A stretch of 64,000 nucleotides of DNA from Natribaculum breve (GCF_023008585.1 NZ_CP095391.1:1-64000), one strand, 5' to 3'; numbered from the stretch's first letter, positions 1 through 8,786 are shown. The notes: a model not told the origin generated them from the letters alone. Translations and numbers: made by a program.

Positions 1-640
1 TCACCTATTGTACTTTTTCTCGATTTTGACAATGCCACGAGTAGTGTGACTTTGGAGACCTTTCGTTCGATAGGTCCACAAGGTGGAATAGCCACTGTAC
101 CAGTCGGTGAAGTCGATCAGTGGTTGTAGGTAGATACCTATCTCGGATACAATAGGTGAACGAGGTGAAGTAGCTATCTTACCTGGTCCACCTATTATTA
201 CTATCGGGCCTGGTATCCTGTCGATAGGTCCGCGATCCTGGTGTGGATTCGTTCAATAGGTCTACAAGGTGCAATAGCTACTGTACCGGTCGGTGAAGTC
301 GATCAGTACCTGCACCAGCGTAGATACACGCCATAGATACAATAGGTACACAAGGTAGAATAGCTACCTCACCTAATTCACCTATTGTTGGTATCGCACC
401 TGTTACCGGTGTCGGTGCTATCGAAAGTACGGTGGCTATTCCGTAGTAAACGTGGAGTAGGGCGGGCAATAGGTACCTCGTTCACCTCACCTGTCCCACC
501 TATTCCACCTACGCCACCTATTGTAGCTACTGCGGTAGAGTTAAGCACCTCGCGTATGATGATTCTCACGTCCGTTGATACTGCCGCACGAGATCCAATA
601 GGTACCTACTGAACCTCGTGTGGCTACAGCGGGTGGTGTC
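1..640. repeat. AGGT/ACCT iteron field, candidate centromere
   Basis: No gene is evident. The stretch holds two long direct repeats: 61-120 matches about 248-307 and 132-198 matches about 321-388, so a block of about 190 bp is essentially present twice. Within it the short unit ATAGGTnnACnAGGT and its complement CACCTATT recur, often 9-11 bp apart; at 483-525 five ACCT units follow one another. Helically phased short repeats beside a parA gene are typical of plasmid centromeres or replication iterons. More copies of CACCTATT lie beyond the operon at about 2064-2155. The assignment as centromere is inference; no Rep/Orc gene is visible. Confidence 0.6.
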
Positions 641-645
641 ATACG

Positions 646-1518
646 ATGGGAACAAACGTCGAAACTCCGCGCGCGGTAAGCGTAGTGATCCTGAAAGGCG
701 GTGTCGGCAAGTCGACTATCTCGATGAATCTCGCTCGCCAGCTCAGCGAGCGCGGTCGCGTCCTGTTTGCCGACCTCGATCCGAACGGCCACGCGACGAA
801 CGGGCTCGGATTCGAGGACGCATACCAGAGCGACACGAACCTCGGCGACGTCATCCTCGACAACGGCACCGCGACGTTGTCGGATCTGATCCAGCCGACG
901 GAGTTCGAATTCGACCTCCTCCCGTCGTCGGATACGCTCGAGGACGTCGAGAAAGATCTCGCCGGCGCACTCCAGGGGTCGGCGCGAGTGAAGACGAAGA
1001 TCGTCGATCCGCTGCTGGGCGATCGCTACGACTACATCGTCTTCGACTGTCCGGCGTACCCGGGGATGTTGAACAACAACGCGCTGGTCGCGACGGGCAA
1101 CGTCGTCATCCCGATCGCACCCGGCTCGAGTTCCATCGGCGGCTACAAGCGGACGATGGAGCGACTCATCCTTCCCGCTCGAGAGTACATCGACGTCGAC
1201 GTGCTCACGATCGTCCCCAACCAGATCCAGAACCGGATCGATCAGCAGACCGAGGATCGCGAACTGCTCGAGAACCTCAACACGGCCGATGCGACCGCCG
1301 ACAAGGTGCCGAGTTTCGCGCGGATCACGGCCGAGGAGTTCGACGCGATCGACGCCGGCGAGCGTCGACCACCGAAACCGGGCATCCGTCACCGGGCCGC
1401 GATCTCCAAGTCGCTCAAGTACAACCAGCCGCTGCAGGACTACGACCCGGACAACGATCAGATACCGCACTTCGAGGAGCTCGCCGACATCGTCGCAACG
1501 GGTGGTGTCGATCGATGA
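646..1518 (+). CDS. parA: ParA/Soj-family partition ATPase
   Basis: This is a 290-residue P-loop ATPase of the ParA/MinD superfamily. Such proteins move or position plasmids by ATP-dependent binding to DNA together with a centromere-binding partner. The deviant Walker A motif KGGVGKST is at residues 17-24 with its signature lysine, a LFADLDPNGHATNGLG-type switch motif follows at about 45-60, and Walker B (IVFDCPAYPGML) is near residue 130. Length fits short ParA proteins without an N-terminal HTH. ATG at 646 directly follows the iteron field. The stop overlaps the next start in an ATGA, so the two genes are co-translated. Family assignment is secure; a role in segregation of this replicon is inferred from the flanking repeats. 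Confidence 0.93.
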   Translation: MGTNVETPRAVSVVILKGGVGKSTISMNLARQLSERGRVLFADLDPNGHATNGLGFEDAYQSDTNLGDVILDNGTATLSDLIQPTEFEFDLLPSSDTLEDVEKDLAGALQGSARVKTKIVDPLLGDRYDYIVFDCPAYPGMLNNNALVATGNVVIPIAPGSSSIGGYKRTMERLILPAREYIDVDVLTIVPNQIQNRIDQQTEDRELLENLNTADATADKVPSFARITAEEFDAIDAGERRPPKPGIRHRAAISKSLKYNQPLQDYDPDNDQIPHFEELADIVATGGVDR

Positions 1519-1922
1519 CGGACAATCCGTTCGACGACCTCGGGACCGTCTCCGACGACGACTCGCCGTCGGACTCGAACGACTCAGCCGGAGAGACGCC
1601 GACGACGGACGAACCAACGACGGCCTCGGCGACGGATAGTGAGTCGGTGACCTCGAGTGCGGAGCCGGAACGAGATGCCACTGACGCAGCCGACGAGTCG
1701 TCGGGTCCGGCCTTCGAGTACTCCGAAGTCCGCCAGCGGCCGTTATACGCTCGCGGCGAGACGTGGGACGAGTTCGAGGACGCCGTCGGCATCACGGTCG
1801 TTCCGGAACTCCGGAAAGCAGGCATTCGCGACGAAGAAAAGCGCGAGATCCACGACGCTGTCCTTCGGCTGGCCGCACAGGAACCAGACCGGATCGCCGA
1901 ACTGATCAAATCGGAACGATAA
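1515..1922 (+). CDS. Small acidic protein, probable ParA partner
   Basis: A 135-residue protein begins inside the last codons of parA (ATGA overlap). The first 75 residues are a low-complexity Asp/Ser/Thr/Glu-rich tail. Residues from about 80 form a folded-looking segment (YARGETWDEFEDAV, then VVPELRKAGIRDEEKREIHDAVLRLA). Position and operon structure match small genes behind parA on haloarchaeal plasmids, which are thought to act as ParB-like centromere binders or adaptors. I do not recognise a named domain. The partner role rests on gene order and on the repeat fields at both ends of the operon. Confidence 0.75.
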   Translation: MTDNPFDDLGTVSDDDSPSDSNDSAGETPTTDEPTTASATDSESVTSSAEPERDATDAADESSGPAFEYSEVRQRPLYARGETWDEFEDAVGITVVPELRKAGIRDEEKREIHDAVLRLAAQEPDRIAELIKSER

Positions 1923-2039
1923 CGCCGCGGCTGTACCGGCGGCTGTGCTTCTCGAGATTGGTACCCCGATACTGGTGAGGTTGACCAGGGGTTGGATCTC
2001 ACACTTACTGATGTGGAGTGATACCGACGGTCTCGAGAC

Positions 2040-2343
2040 ATCTCCTGGAATCACTTCCCTCGAGGTACCTATTTTGTAAATCGCCACTATCCCACTCCAT
2101 GTAACTATTCTATCTCAATCACCTATTTTATCTCGTGCAGCTATTATTCCGAGATTCCCGCATCTGTGCCGTCAGTCCGAGTCCGATACAACCGACAGGA
2201 CGAGCTCAGAATCCAGGCCCACTGAAATTGCAGCGACAACGCAAATAAAGGCCGCTCACCTACCGCCAGCGTAGACGCTCACGTAGTACTCACCCCGCGA
2301 AGACGAGGCTCATAAATTACACGATATACAGGCGAAAGCCCAT
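2040..2343. other. AT-rich spacer with distal iterons
   Basis: No gene is visible. Between 2064 and 2155 the motif CACCTATTTT and variants (TACCTATTTT, AGCTATTATT) recur, matching the units upstream of parA, so the operon is bracketed by the same motif. From 2160 to 2330 I see no further structure. The left end of an IS200/IS605-like element begins near 2335. Confidence 0.45.
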
Positions 2344-2353
2344 GAGTTTACTC

Positions 2354-2690
2354 CTGTCTCTTACCCATCTGTCGGAGTCTCGCGAAAGCGGCGTTTCGGA
2401 GGCTCTCGAGGCGGGCGAGCACGAGCTGAGACCCACAGGAAGAGAGACGAGATCGACGCCTGGTCACGGAGCGTAGTACTCGAGTCGACTGCGTTCGGAT
2501 CCACAATTACGGATTTCATCCGGCGAAAGGCGCTGAATACTGGTATCTCGATCGCCACTCTCCGATGGATCGCTCGCAGACTGGTAGCGCAACGTGGGGT
2601 AATACTGCCGGACGTAAGTCGTGAAAGATTCTCGCCGTCCCGGGGTGGCGAGAATCTTCACACAGTTACGTCCGATAGTATAAGAGACAG
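2354..2690. mobile_element. MITE copy 1 (with nested insertion)
   Basis: The left terminus CTGTCTCTTACCCA and right terminus TAAGAGACAG are the ends of a MITE also present at 8925 and 19126. It is flanked by the 10-bp target duplication GAGTTTACTC (2344-2353 and 2691-2700). The body is about 93% like the other two copies by eye. About 79 bp of extra sequence at 2602-2680 interrupts the right terminus. No coding capacity is apparent. TIR plus 10-bp duplication fits mobilisation by an IS4-superfamily transposase; the source element is not identified. Confidence 0.85.
2602..2680. mobile_element. Palindromic mini-insertion inside MITE copy 1
   Basis: Compared with MITE copies 2 and 3, this segment is inserted within the GGGTAAGAGACAG right terminus at a TA. 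It is an imperfect hairpin: GGACGTAA...GATTCTCGCC on the left pairs with GGCGAGAATC...TTACGTCC on the right around a short GC loop. ATACTGCCGGACGTAA and its near complement form the ends. TA target choice would suit the IS630/Tc1 type; that is only a suggestion. Confidence 0.6.
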
Positions 2691-3207
2691 GAGTTTACTC
2701 GTGGGATGAAGCCGTCACTACTGCATCAAACCACGCGACACGACTCCCCCGCATCACCCACGCAATCTGAAAAGTTTAAGACGAATCTCCACGTTATTCG
2801 ACAGAGGCATGCGGCATGCTGCTGCGGGGAACCCGCTCACGCTCACCATGGCTACGAGTAGGTCTCACACGACTACACACAAACACACCCTTCGCAGCCC
2901 AACCAGCAGTGTGGTTGGCATGCCACTCGACGACCCTCACTCGTGGTTGGAATCGAGGGTCAGACCGATGGCGCGGCCCACTGCCCAGTGCGCTGGACGC
3001 CGCTGGGAGCCACTCCCTCCTCGGGAGGGCTACGCCGAGCAGATACCCAAGACCACCACGACCCTCCGTGTGAGGGCTGAAGGCGCGTCAGTGAACCCGC
3101 AAGTTCACAGCCGGGGTGGAGCCTGCGTCTGCGGGCCGTGATACCCACGGAGGAATCCCACGGCGTTCGCCGTGCGGAGGACGTCAATATGGCTATCGAC
3201 TGGCTCA

Positions 3208-3340
3208 TTTCTGCTCTGTTGAATAGCGGTAATTTCGTGGGGAACCACAACTGGAGTTGTCTTGTGAGTCACTGACGCGAGTAGTCTCAGAATCGGTGTT
3301 TTGTCATCTCCGCTCAGAAGGCGCTATTCAACAGGGCACT
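3208..3340. repeat. Short inverted-repeat pair, possible MITE
   Basis: TCTGTTGAATAGCG-like sequence at 3213-3226 is repeated in inverted orientation at 3321-3336 (CGCTATTCAACAGGGC), enclosing about 100 bp without a gene. CTCTGTTGAA is a common terminus of haloarchaeal IS elements, and related ends occur at 38531 and 38867. The right repeat lies immediately ahead of the permease start at 3351, so the insertion may have replaced that gene's native promoter or first codons. Confidence 0.45.
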
Positions 3341-3350
3341 CATTTCAGGC

Positions 3351-4109
3351 TTGACAGCGCTGGTCATTCTTGTTGCGTCGGTCGTTCACGGTATTGCAGG
3401 CTTCGGGTTTGCCCAGGTGTCGATGGGATTGTTACCGCTGTTCCGATCGCCGACGAGTGCGTCCATCATCTTCACCGTGGCCGCAGTCGTCAGCAATGGC
3501 AGAGTCTGGTGGAGTGTCCGCGACGCTTTCGACTGGCGGAAGTGGATCGTTCCGATGGCCGGCCTAGTCGTCGGTATGCCACTGGGAATCTACGTCTTCC
3601 AGCAGTTCAACAGGGCACAGATGCGAGCAGCTATCGGTGTCGTCTTGGTGATCGCAGTTATCGTCGTCGGTGCGACGCGACAGATCGACGCCGTCACCGA
3701 CTGGATAGATCGGAAGGGATACAGACCCGGTAAGCTTATGGGTGCTACCGCGGGCCTGTTCGCTGGCATCTTGGATGGGGCAGTCGCAGTACCCGGACCG
3801 CCGATGATCGTCTATGGCGCGTTCATGGCCGCCGGCGGGTTCTGGAGTGACAAGGAGATGAAGGCGGTGTTCACCGCGTTTTTCGGGGCCCTGATGCTGT
3901 ACCGCTTTGGTAGCCTGACGTACACCGGGTCTGTCGAGATGCCGTTGCTAATCGAGGCAGCAATCGCGCTCCCGATGGTGTTCCTTGGTGCCTGGATCGG
4001 CGTCTGGATTTTTGATAACATCTCCGAACGTCTGTTCGGCTGGCTCGTACTCGTGCTCCTGACAGTGAACGCGTTCGTGCTCTTGTCGACGTCTCTTCCG
4101 AAACTGTAG
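3351..4109 (+). CDS. TauE/SafE (TSUP) family permease
   Basis: A 252-residue polytopic membrane protein with about seven to eight hydrophobic helices. The opening helix carries the family's H-G-(I/L)-x-G-F-G type signature (VHGIAGFGFAQ), and a second, related half starts near residue 130 (GATAGLFAGILDGAVAVPGPP). TSUP proteins export or import sulfite, sulfoacetate or related organosulfonates. The substrate here cannot be told. The start is uncertain: TTG at 3351 is used, but the frame stays open upstream into the inverted repeat at 3321-3336. The gene is convergent with the antiporter downstream, with only 23 bp between stops. Confidence 0.85.
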   Translation: MTALVILVASVVHGIAGFGFAQVSMGLLPLFRSPTSASIIFTVAAVVSNGRVWWSVRDAFDWRKWIVPMAGLVVGMPLGIYVFQQFNRAQMRAAIGVVLVIAVIVVGATRQIDAVTDWIDRKGYRPGKLMGATAGLFAGILDGAVAVPGPPMIVYGAFMAAGGFWSDKEMKAVFTAFFGALMLYRFGSLTYTGSVEMPLLIEAAIALPMVFLGAWIGVWIFDNISERLFGWLVLVLLTVNAFVLLSTSLPKL

Positions 4110-4132
4110 CGCAAATCGACCCAGAGCGGTCG

Positions 4133-5875
4133 TTACGAACTCGAGTCACGGTCCGACCGTTCGTCGCCAGCCGACGTCCCCTCCGAGTGTCCGTCGTCGA
4201 ACGTAGTATCCATCGCCTCCCACTCCGTTTCGTCGTACGTCCTGGTATCGAGTACGTGCTTGTCGGCGTCGACGCGTTCGAGTCGCCGTTCCGTTTCCGC
4301 GAGGAGACGGTCGCCGACGTCGGCACTGATGATTCCCCGCTCGACTGCCGTCCTGATACCGAGAATTTCGCGCCGAACGATCTCACTCTCTGCGGCGAGT
4401 TCCTCTTTCTCGCGCAGGTGCGGATGTTCGTCGAGCAGTTCCGAGATGGAACGATTCAGTCGCCGTTTCTGGATCGCATACCGCGTAACGATATCCTCGT
4501 AGAACTCCTGTGGGATGTCGTCTCGTTGGTGCAGTTCCTCAGCCCCCGCGAGAGCCGCGTCGACGCCGTGAAGTCGGCCCATCAACAGTTCGTAGCGCTG
4601 TTCTGCCGTCGATTTCGTGACGATCCCGAGACGATCGAGGAGCCCGTCCATCGTGAGTCCGTTGACGACGAGAGAGATCGCCGCGATACCGAAGACGAGC
4701 GCGTCGAGTTCCTCCTGGAGACCCACCGGAAGGCTCTCCGGCAGGCCGAGGACGAGAGCGATCGGAACGGAGGCGTGGATCCCACTCCAGACCATCACGT
4801 GCTGGTACGATCGTGGAATCGAGTCCGTCGACCACCTGTTTATCACCTCGACCAGCGGGTAGACAACGACGGCTCGCGCCAGGAACACGAAGACGACAGC
4901 GAGCAGAATCTCCCCGGCGTACTGCGTGAGCAGGCCGAGTGGGGTCGCGACGCCGATCGCGACGAAGATGACCGTGTTCGCGATGAACGCCGCGCTCGAC
5001 CAGACCGTTCCGAGCGTCAACCGCGTTCGTGCACTCACTCTGTCGCTGGTTCCGTGCGTCCCGACGACGAGTCCCGCACCGAGCGTCGCGATGACGCCGC
5101 TGACCTCGAGCTGTTCCGCGAGTACGTACACCCCGTAGGCGAGTACCACGGTGAACACGATTCCGGTCATCGGGTCGTCGACGGCCTCGAGGAGGCGATA
5201 TACAGCGTACCCGGCGACCACGCCGATGAGAGCGCCGCCGGCGATCGCTGCCACGATGCCGAATACTACCTCTCTGCCGAGAAAGCCGGGTGTGACTATC
5301 CCCGCAGTGTCGACCCCTTCCACCTGCGTTTGTGACAGGACCGAAAGCAGGACGGAGTAGAGAACGATCGAGACGCCGTCGTTCAGAATGCTCTCTCCTT
5401 CGACGAGGACCGAAAGCCGTTCGGGTGCGCCGAGTTCCTCGAACAGGGCGACGACCGAAACGGGGTCGGTCGGCATCGCGATCGATCCGAACAGGAGGGC
5501 GACGACGATGGGGAATCCGAACACGGACGACCCGACGACGCCAACGACCGCGACCGAAAGGACGAGTCCGACCACGGCCAGCAGCAGGATGGGGACGATA
5601 TCCTCGCGCAACCGTTCGACGTCGATGTTCATCGCACTCTGGAATATCAACGTCGGAAGAATAACGAGCAGAATAAACTCGCCCGTAAGCGGCGTCGCCA
5701 GCGGCAGGTGGAGAATAGACACCGCTAGCCCCGCAAGTACGAGACCGACGGTGTACGGGATGCGGACGAATCTCGTCGTGAGCGTGCCGACGATCCCTGC
5801 GATGGTGAAAATGGCGAGGAGCGTGAGTAGTTGTCCCTCGACGCCTCCCGCCGGCTGAATCCCCTCGACCGCCAT
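4133..5875 (-). CDS. Na+/H+ antiporter, CPA1/NhaP type
   Basis: A 580-residue cation:proton antiporter of the CPA1 family. About 400 N-terminal residues form roughly 12 membrane helices, including PTDPVSVVALFEELG, which contains the conserved transport-site aspartate region, and the later GESILNDGVSIVLY signature. A hydrophilic C-terminal tail of about 160 residues (helical, charged) is likely cytoplasmic and regulatory. It would extrude Na+ in exchange for H+. ATG at 5875 gives MAVEGIQPAGG; an upstream in-frame start at 5896 adds only seven unlikely residues. Monocistronic. Confidence 0.9.
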   Translation of the reverse strand: MAVEGIQPAGGVEGQLLTLLAIFTIAGIVGTLTTRFVRIPYTVGLVLAGLAVSILHLPLATPLTGEFILLVILPTLIFQSAMNIDVERLREDIVPILLLAVVGLVLSVAVVGVVGSSVFGFPIVVALLFGSIAMPTDPVSVVALFEELGAPERLSVLVEGESILNDGVSIVLYSVLLSVLSQTQVEGVDTAGIVTPGFLGREVVFGIVAAIAGGALIGVVAGYAVYRLLEAVDDPMTGIVFTVVLAYGVYVLAEQLEVSGVIATLGAGLVVGTHGTSDRVSARTRLTLGTVWSSAAFIANTVIFVAIGVATPLGLLTQYAGEILLAVVFVFLARAVVVYPLVEVINRWSTDSIPRSYQHVMVWSGIHASVPIALVLGLPESLPVGLQEELDALVFGIAAISLVVNGLTMDGLLDRLGIVTKSTAEQRYELLMGRLHGVDAALAGAEELHQRDDIPQEFYEDIVTRYAIQKRRLNRSISELLDEHPHLREKEELAAESEIVRREILGIRTAVERGIISADVGDRLLAETERRLERVDADKHVLDTRTYDETEWEAMDTTFDDGHSEGTSAGDERSDRDSSS

Positions 5876-6074
5876 CGTACAGCCAATACACGTCACCTAC
5901 CGTCTTAACCGCCCGCCATCGGGAGCACGGTCTCGCGGGTGCCTGCCTCTAGCCCAGGGAATCGAACACCGAACGCCGTACGGAAGAGAGGGGGAACGGC
6001 ACCGACACGGTGCAGTAGACACGCCACACGGGGCCAAACGGTGCAATTTCCTCCCTCTACTTGCATCGCTTTCG

Positions 6075-6659
6075 TCATTTTGTCCCGAGCGCCTCGCTAT
6101 CTTCCCGGTTCCCGATCCGGTACCGCGTCTCGAGTGGGACTCCCTCGTGTCGGGCGAGCACCAGGTGGACGGCGAGGGCCACGCCGATCAACCCGAAGTT
6201 CCAGAGCGGCGAGTCGTAGTAGATGACGTCGACGATCACCGGCTCCGGATAGAAGGGCCAGAATGGCGAGAGCGGTGGCGCGATGTCCGGCGCGGAAAGC
6301 ACGTCCGCGAACAGGTGGCTGGTTCCGCCGACGAGCAAGCCGGTCGTCGCAAAGACGAAGACCGTCTCGCTCGCGATGTCGGTGCTTCGTATCCGGCTGT
6401 GGGTGTTGAAATAGTCGGTGAGCCACTTCGCAGCGACGAACCCGCCGAGGGTACTCAGTAGAACGACGAACAGGAGGGTGTGGGTCACGCCGTGGTGGGA
6501 GATCGGAAGGACCTGCTGGAGGACCAGATCGGTATCCGGGAGCATCGCCGTCACTAGCGCGAACGCCGTGAAACCGAGCGCACCTCGTCGACCCCAGACG
6601 AACCACGCTGGCGCGGCGAACAACAGCGCCATCCCGAAGTGCCCAGTTACGTCGACCAT
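6075..6659 (-). CDS. DUF457 membrane-bound metal-dependent hydrolase
   Basis: A 194-residue membrane protein. It contains MLPDTDLVLQ followed by HHGVTHT, the Asp/His arrangement of the YdjM/DUF457 (LexA-regulated, membrane-bound metal-dependent hydrolase) family, and about four to five hydrophobic helices. Physiological substrates are not known. ATG at 6659 (MVDVTGHFGMALL) begins in the first helix as in relatives; longer upstream reading lacks family similarity. A small hydrophobic ORF ends 13 bp upstream on the same strand and could be co-transcribed. Confidence 0.8.
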   Translation of the reverse strand: MVDVTGHFGMALLFAAPAWFVWGRRGALGFTAFALVTAMLPDTDLVLQQVLPISHHGVTHTLLFVVLLSTLGGFVAAKWLTDYFNTHSRIRSTDIASETVFVFATTGLLVGGTSHLFADVLSAPDIAPPLSPFWPFYPEPVIVDVIYYDSPLWNFGLIGVALAVHLVLARHEGVPLETRYRIGNREDSEALGTK

Positions 6660-6672
6660 ACGATCACTCGAG

Positions 6673-6867
6673 TTATCGAAGCCGCCGACCGAGTCGGAGG
6701 AATAGCGAGACTGCCGTCCCGAGGCCGGGGACTCGAGTCGAAAGTGCGGCCGCTGCGAGGAGCAAGACTCCGCTCTTCCGACGTCCCCGCACGAACGCCA
6801 GTGCACTGTCGATCAACGTCGAAGCGATGCTTACCCTGTTCGCCGACTGCACGTCGAAGTGAGTCAT
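6673..6867 (-). CDS. Small hydrophobic protein, uncharacterised
   Basis: A 64-residue reading frame starts at ATG 6867 (MTHFDVQSANRV) and contains a hydrophobic stretch (VLLLAAAALSTRVPGLG) followed by a basic tail (LRLGRRLR). It lies 13 bp upstream of and in the same direction as the DUF457 gene. Composition suggests one membrane segment with a cytoplasmic basic end. I recognise no family; it is listed because spacing and hydropathy favour a real gene. Confidence 0.4.
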   Translation of the reverse strand: MTHFDVQSANRVSIASTLIDSALAFVRGRRKSGVLLLAAAALSTRVPGLGTAVSLFLRLGRRLR

Positions 6868-6986
6868 AGCTGTGTGCACCACACCGTCTCAGCGCGTAAA
6901 CAGGACGTCCTTGCAGGGGAAGGCAGGAGAAGAATATTTGTCTGTGAGTAGTGGTAACATCTTACTTGCAGACACAACGTGAGACC

Positions 6987-7919
6987 ATGACAACACCCCC
7001 ACCGGCAATCGCGGTAGAGAATCTCGTCAAGCAGTTCGACGGCCTCACGGCCGTGGACGGTATCTCCTTTCAAATCGAGGAGGGCGAAGTGTTTGGCTTT
7101 CTCGGTCCGAACGGTGCAGGGAAGTCGACCACGATCCGGATGCTGACCGGCATTTTGCGGCCCGACGCGGGAACTGCTCGGATCACAGGCTGGGACATTC
7201 GTGCCGATACCGAGGTGGCGAAGTCGGAGATCGGGATCGTGCCAGAGCAGTTCAACGCCTATCCAGATCTGACGGCCTGGAAAAACCTGATGCTCGTCGG
7301 CGAACTGTACAGTGTTCCTCGACAGACGCGGAAATCCAGGGGAACGGAACTACTACGCTCTTTCGGGTTGTTCGAGCGACGACACACCACTACGGCCGAG
7401 TTCAGCAAGGGAATGAAACAGCGGCTGATGTTGACGATGGCACTGTTACACGACCCGGCAGTCCTCTTTTTGGACGAGCCGATTACCGGACTCGATGTCG
7501 AGAGTCAGCAGCTCATCCGAGAGCGGATCACCGAGGTGAATCGGGAGGGAAAAACCGTGTTTCTGACGACCCACGATATCGGAGAAGCAGACCGGTTGTG
7601 CGACAGAGTCGCGATCATCAATCGAGGCGAGATTGCCGCTATCGACGCGCCCGAAGCATTGAAGCAGACGATCGAGCGAACCCGTGCTGTCGAGGTGAGT
7701 TTCGCAGAGGAACTCGAGCGGGAAGTCCTGGCCGGGCTCAGTGCAGTCGAAGAGACTGAAAAGCGCGGCGACACGTTTCGTCTCACGACGCCCGATCCAG
7801 ATGCCGTCGTCAAAGCCGTCACAAACGTCGCGCAGGAAGAGGACCTGACGCTACGTTCGCTCCGGACACTCGGCCCGAGCCTCGAGGATGCATTTACCGC
7901 ACTCACGGAGGGTGCCTGA
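6987..7919 (+). CDS. ABC transporter ATP-binding protein
   Basis: A 310-residue ATPase that powers an ABC-2 type exporter. Walker A (GPNGAGKST) is at residues 40-48, the signature is FSKGMKQRL instead of canonical LSGGQ, Walker B is AVLFLDEPITGLD, and the switch histidine is in TTHDIGEADR. A C-terminal domain of about 90 residues follows, as in DrrA/CcmA-like exporters. ATG at 6987 is chosen because the family's PAIAVENLVKQF opening follows at once. The stop overlaps the permease start (TGATG), so both subunits are co-translated. An AATATTT box lies near 6932. The substrate is unknown. Confidence 0.92.
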   Translation: MTTPPPAIAVENLVKQFDGLTAVDGISFQIEEGEVFGFLGPNGAGKSTTIRMLTGILRPDAGTARITGWDIRADTEVAKSEIGIVPEQFNAYPDLTAWKNLMLVGELYSVPRQTRKSRGTELLRSFGLFERRHTTTAEFSKGMKQRLMLTMALLHDPAVLFLDEPITGLDVESQQLIRERITEVNREGKTVFLTTHDIGEADRLCDRVAIINRGEIAAIDAPEALKQTIERTRAVEVSFAEELEREVLAGLSAVEETEKRGDTFRLTTPDPDAVVKAVTNVAQEEDLTLRSLRTLGPSLEDAFTALTEGA

Positions 7920-8647
7920 TGAGATTGCACCGGGTGTTGGCCGTCGCGAAGAAAGACGTTCGAATTTACTATGCCAAGGGCCCAGTCGTCATCTCTGGCC
8001 TCCTCCTCCCGGCGTTTTTCTTTCTCGCGTTCACTATGGGCCGAGAGATGTCCGGAACACAACTCGTCGCAGGTCTCGTCGGGATGACGCTCTGGTTTAC
8101 CTCCACGTCGATCTCGCCGGTTATTGCGCCGTGGGAAACCCGAGATGGCACGCTGGAGCGCCTCGTTTCTGCTCCAATCACGGTCGTCGAGATACTGTTC
8201 GGAGACGTCTTGGCGTCCGCCGTCGTCGGCGTTGCTATCACCGGCTTCGCTACCGTAGCACTCTCTTTTGCCCTCGGGTTCTCGATAGCCCATCCCGTTA
8301 CCTTTGGTACTGGTCTGGTTCTCGCTGCGATTGGATTTTCGGCGCTTGGCGTCCTACTAGCCGCCGTCCCGACGGATCAGACGGCGAACGTGATGATGCT
8401 TGCCACCCTGGTCAAGTTCTCTGTAATCTTCGTCAGTGGCATCTTCGTTCCCGTCGAGAATTTGCCGTCGTGGGGCCGTGTGGTGGCCTACGCGTCCCCG
8501 CTGACCTACTTCGTCAAGGTGACGAAATTCGGACTCGGTGCCGACGGAGGTGCGGGCAGATGGCTCGTGGGGCTTCTCTGCTTCTTTCTCGTGGCCTTCG
8601 GTCTTGCGGTCGTCGTTCACCGGAGAACGCTTCCGAGACGTCTGTAG
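7919..8647 (+). CDS. ABC-2 type transporter permease
   Basis: A 242-residue membrane protein with six predicted helices, partner of the ATPase just upstream through a one-base ATG/TGA overlap. The pattern (cytoplasmic N-terminal helix RVLAVAKKDVRIYYAK, then membrane segments, and a VENLPSWGRVVAYASPLTYFVK loop before the last helix) is that of ABC-2 permeases of drug, lipid or polysaccharide exporters. The FVPVENLP..SPLTY loop is the most family-like feature. The substrate cannot be assigned. Confidence 0.88.
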   Translation: MRLHRVLAVAKKDVRIYYAKGPVVISGLLLPAFFFLAFTMGREMSGTQLVAGLVGMTLWFTSTSISPVIAPWETRDGTLERLVSAPITVVEILFGDVLASAVVGVAITGFATVALSFALGFSIAHPVTFGTGLVLAAIGFSALGVLLAAVPTDQTANVMMLATLVKFSVIFVSGIFVPVENLPSWGRVVAYASPLTYFVKVTKFGLGADGGAGRWLVGLLCFFLVAFGLAVVVHRRTLPRRL

Positions 8648-8786
8648 TGTCGTCTCGATCTCCACCTGCGGTTCGAACTGTGGCTGTCGCCGCGAAAGCC
8701 AGACTCTCTGTACCTAGTTCGAGACGTCTCCGACGTCGCCACTGAACGACGGAAAGATTCTATCCAGGGGTGTCGTAGCACGACAC

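Larger units (their letters stand above)
2335..3187. mobile_element. Non-autonomous IS200/IS605-like element (element A)
   Basis: The left end has the hairpin seen at the other two IS605-type elements here (GAAAGCCCATGAG...CTCGTGGGATGAA, followed by a CCGTCAC..TCAAACCACG stretch shared with the element starting near 8903). The right end (CACGGAGGAATCCCACGGCG...GTGCGGAGGACGTCAA) matches the right end of that element. There is no tnpA or tnpB. The roughly 320-nt interior (2810-3140) instead holds stacked short inverted repeats such as CCCTCCTCGGGAGGG and AGTGAACCCGCAAGTTCAC, looking more like a structured RNA than a protein. A MITE has inserted into its left-end hairpin. Best read as a palindrome-associated derivative, possibly retaining an omegaRNA-like part. 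Confidence 0.6.

Noticed and set aside
1..640. CRISPR array
   Set aside because: Repeats are degenerate 4-15-bp units and two long direct repeats with no constant repeat/spacer periodicity, and no cas gene is nearby.
541..1617. Minus-strand frame opposite parA
   Set aside because: Antisense to a clear ParA gene; arginine-rich translation typical of a shadow frame.
2354..2690. CTGTCTCTTA resembles the Tn5 mosaic end used in sequencing adapters
   Set aside because: Only the first ten bases match. The sequence then differs, occurs as proper inverted termini in three places, and each copy has its own 10-bp target duplication, so it is a genuine element.
2809..3141. Overlapping short open frames as protein genes
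   Set aside because: Two frames are open together over a stem-rich, GC-rich stretch, and translations show no fold or similarity. A structured RNA or non-coding IS interior explains it better.
4187..5335. 382-codon open frame opposite the antiporter gene
   Set aside because: The minus-strand frame encodes a full CPA1 antiporter; the plus-strand translation is charged low-complexity sequence.
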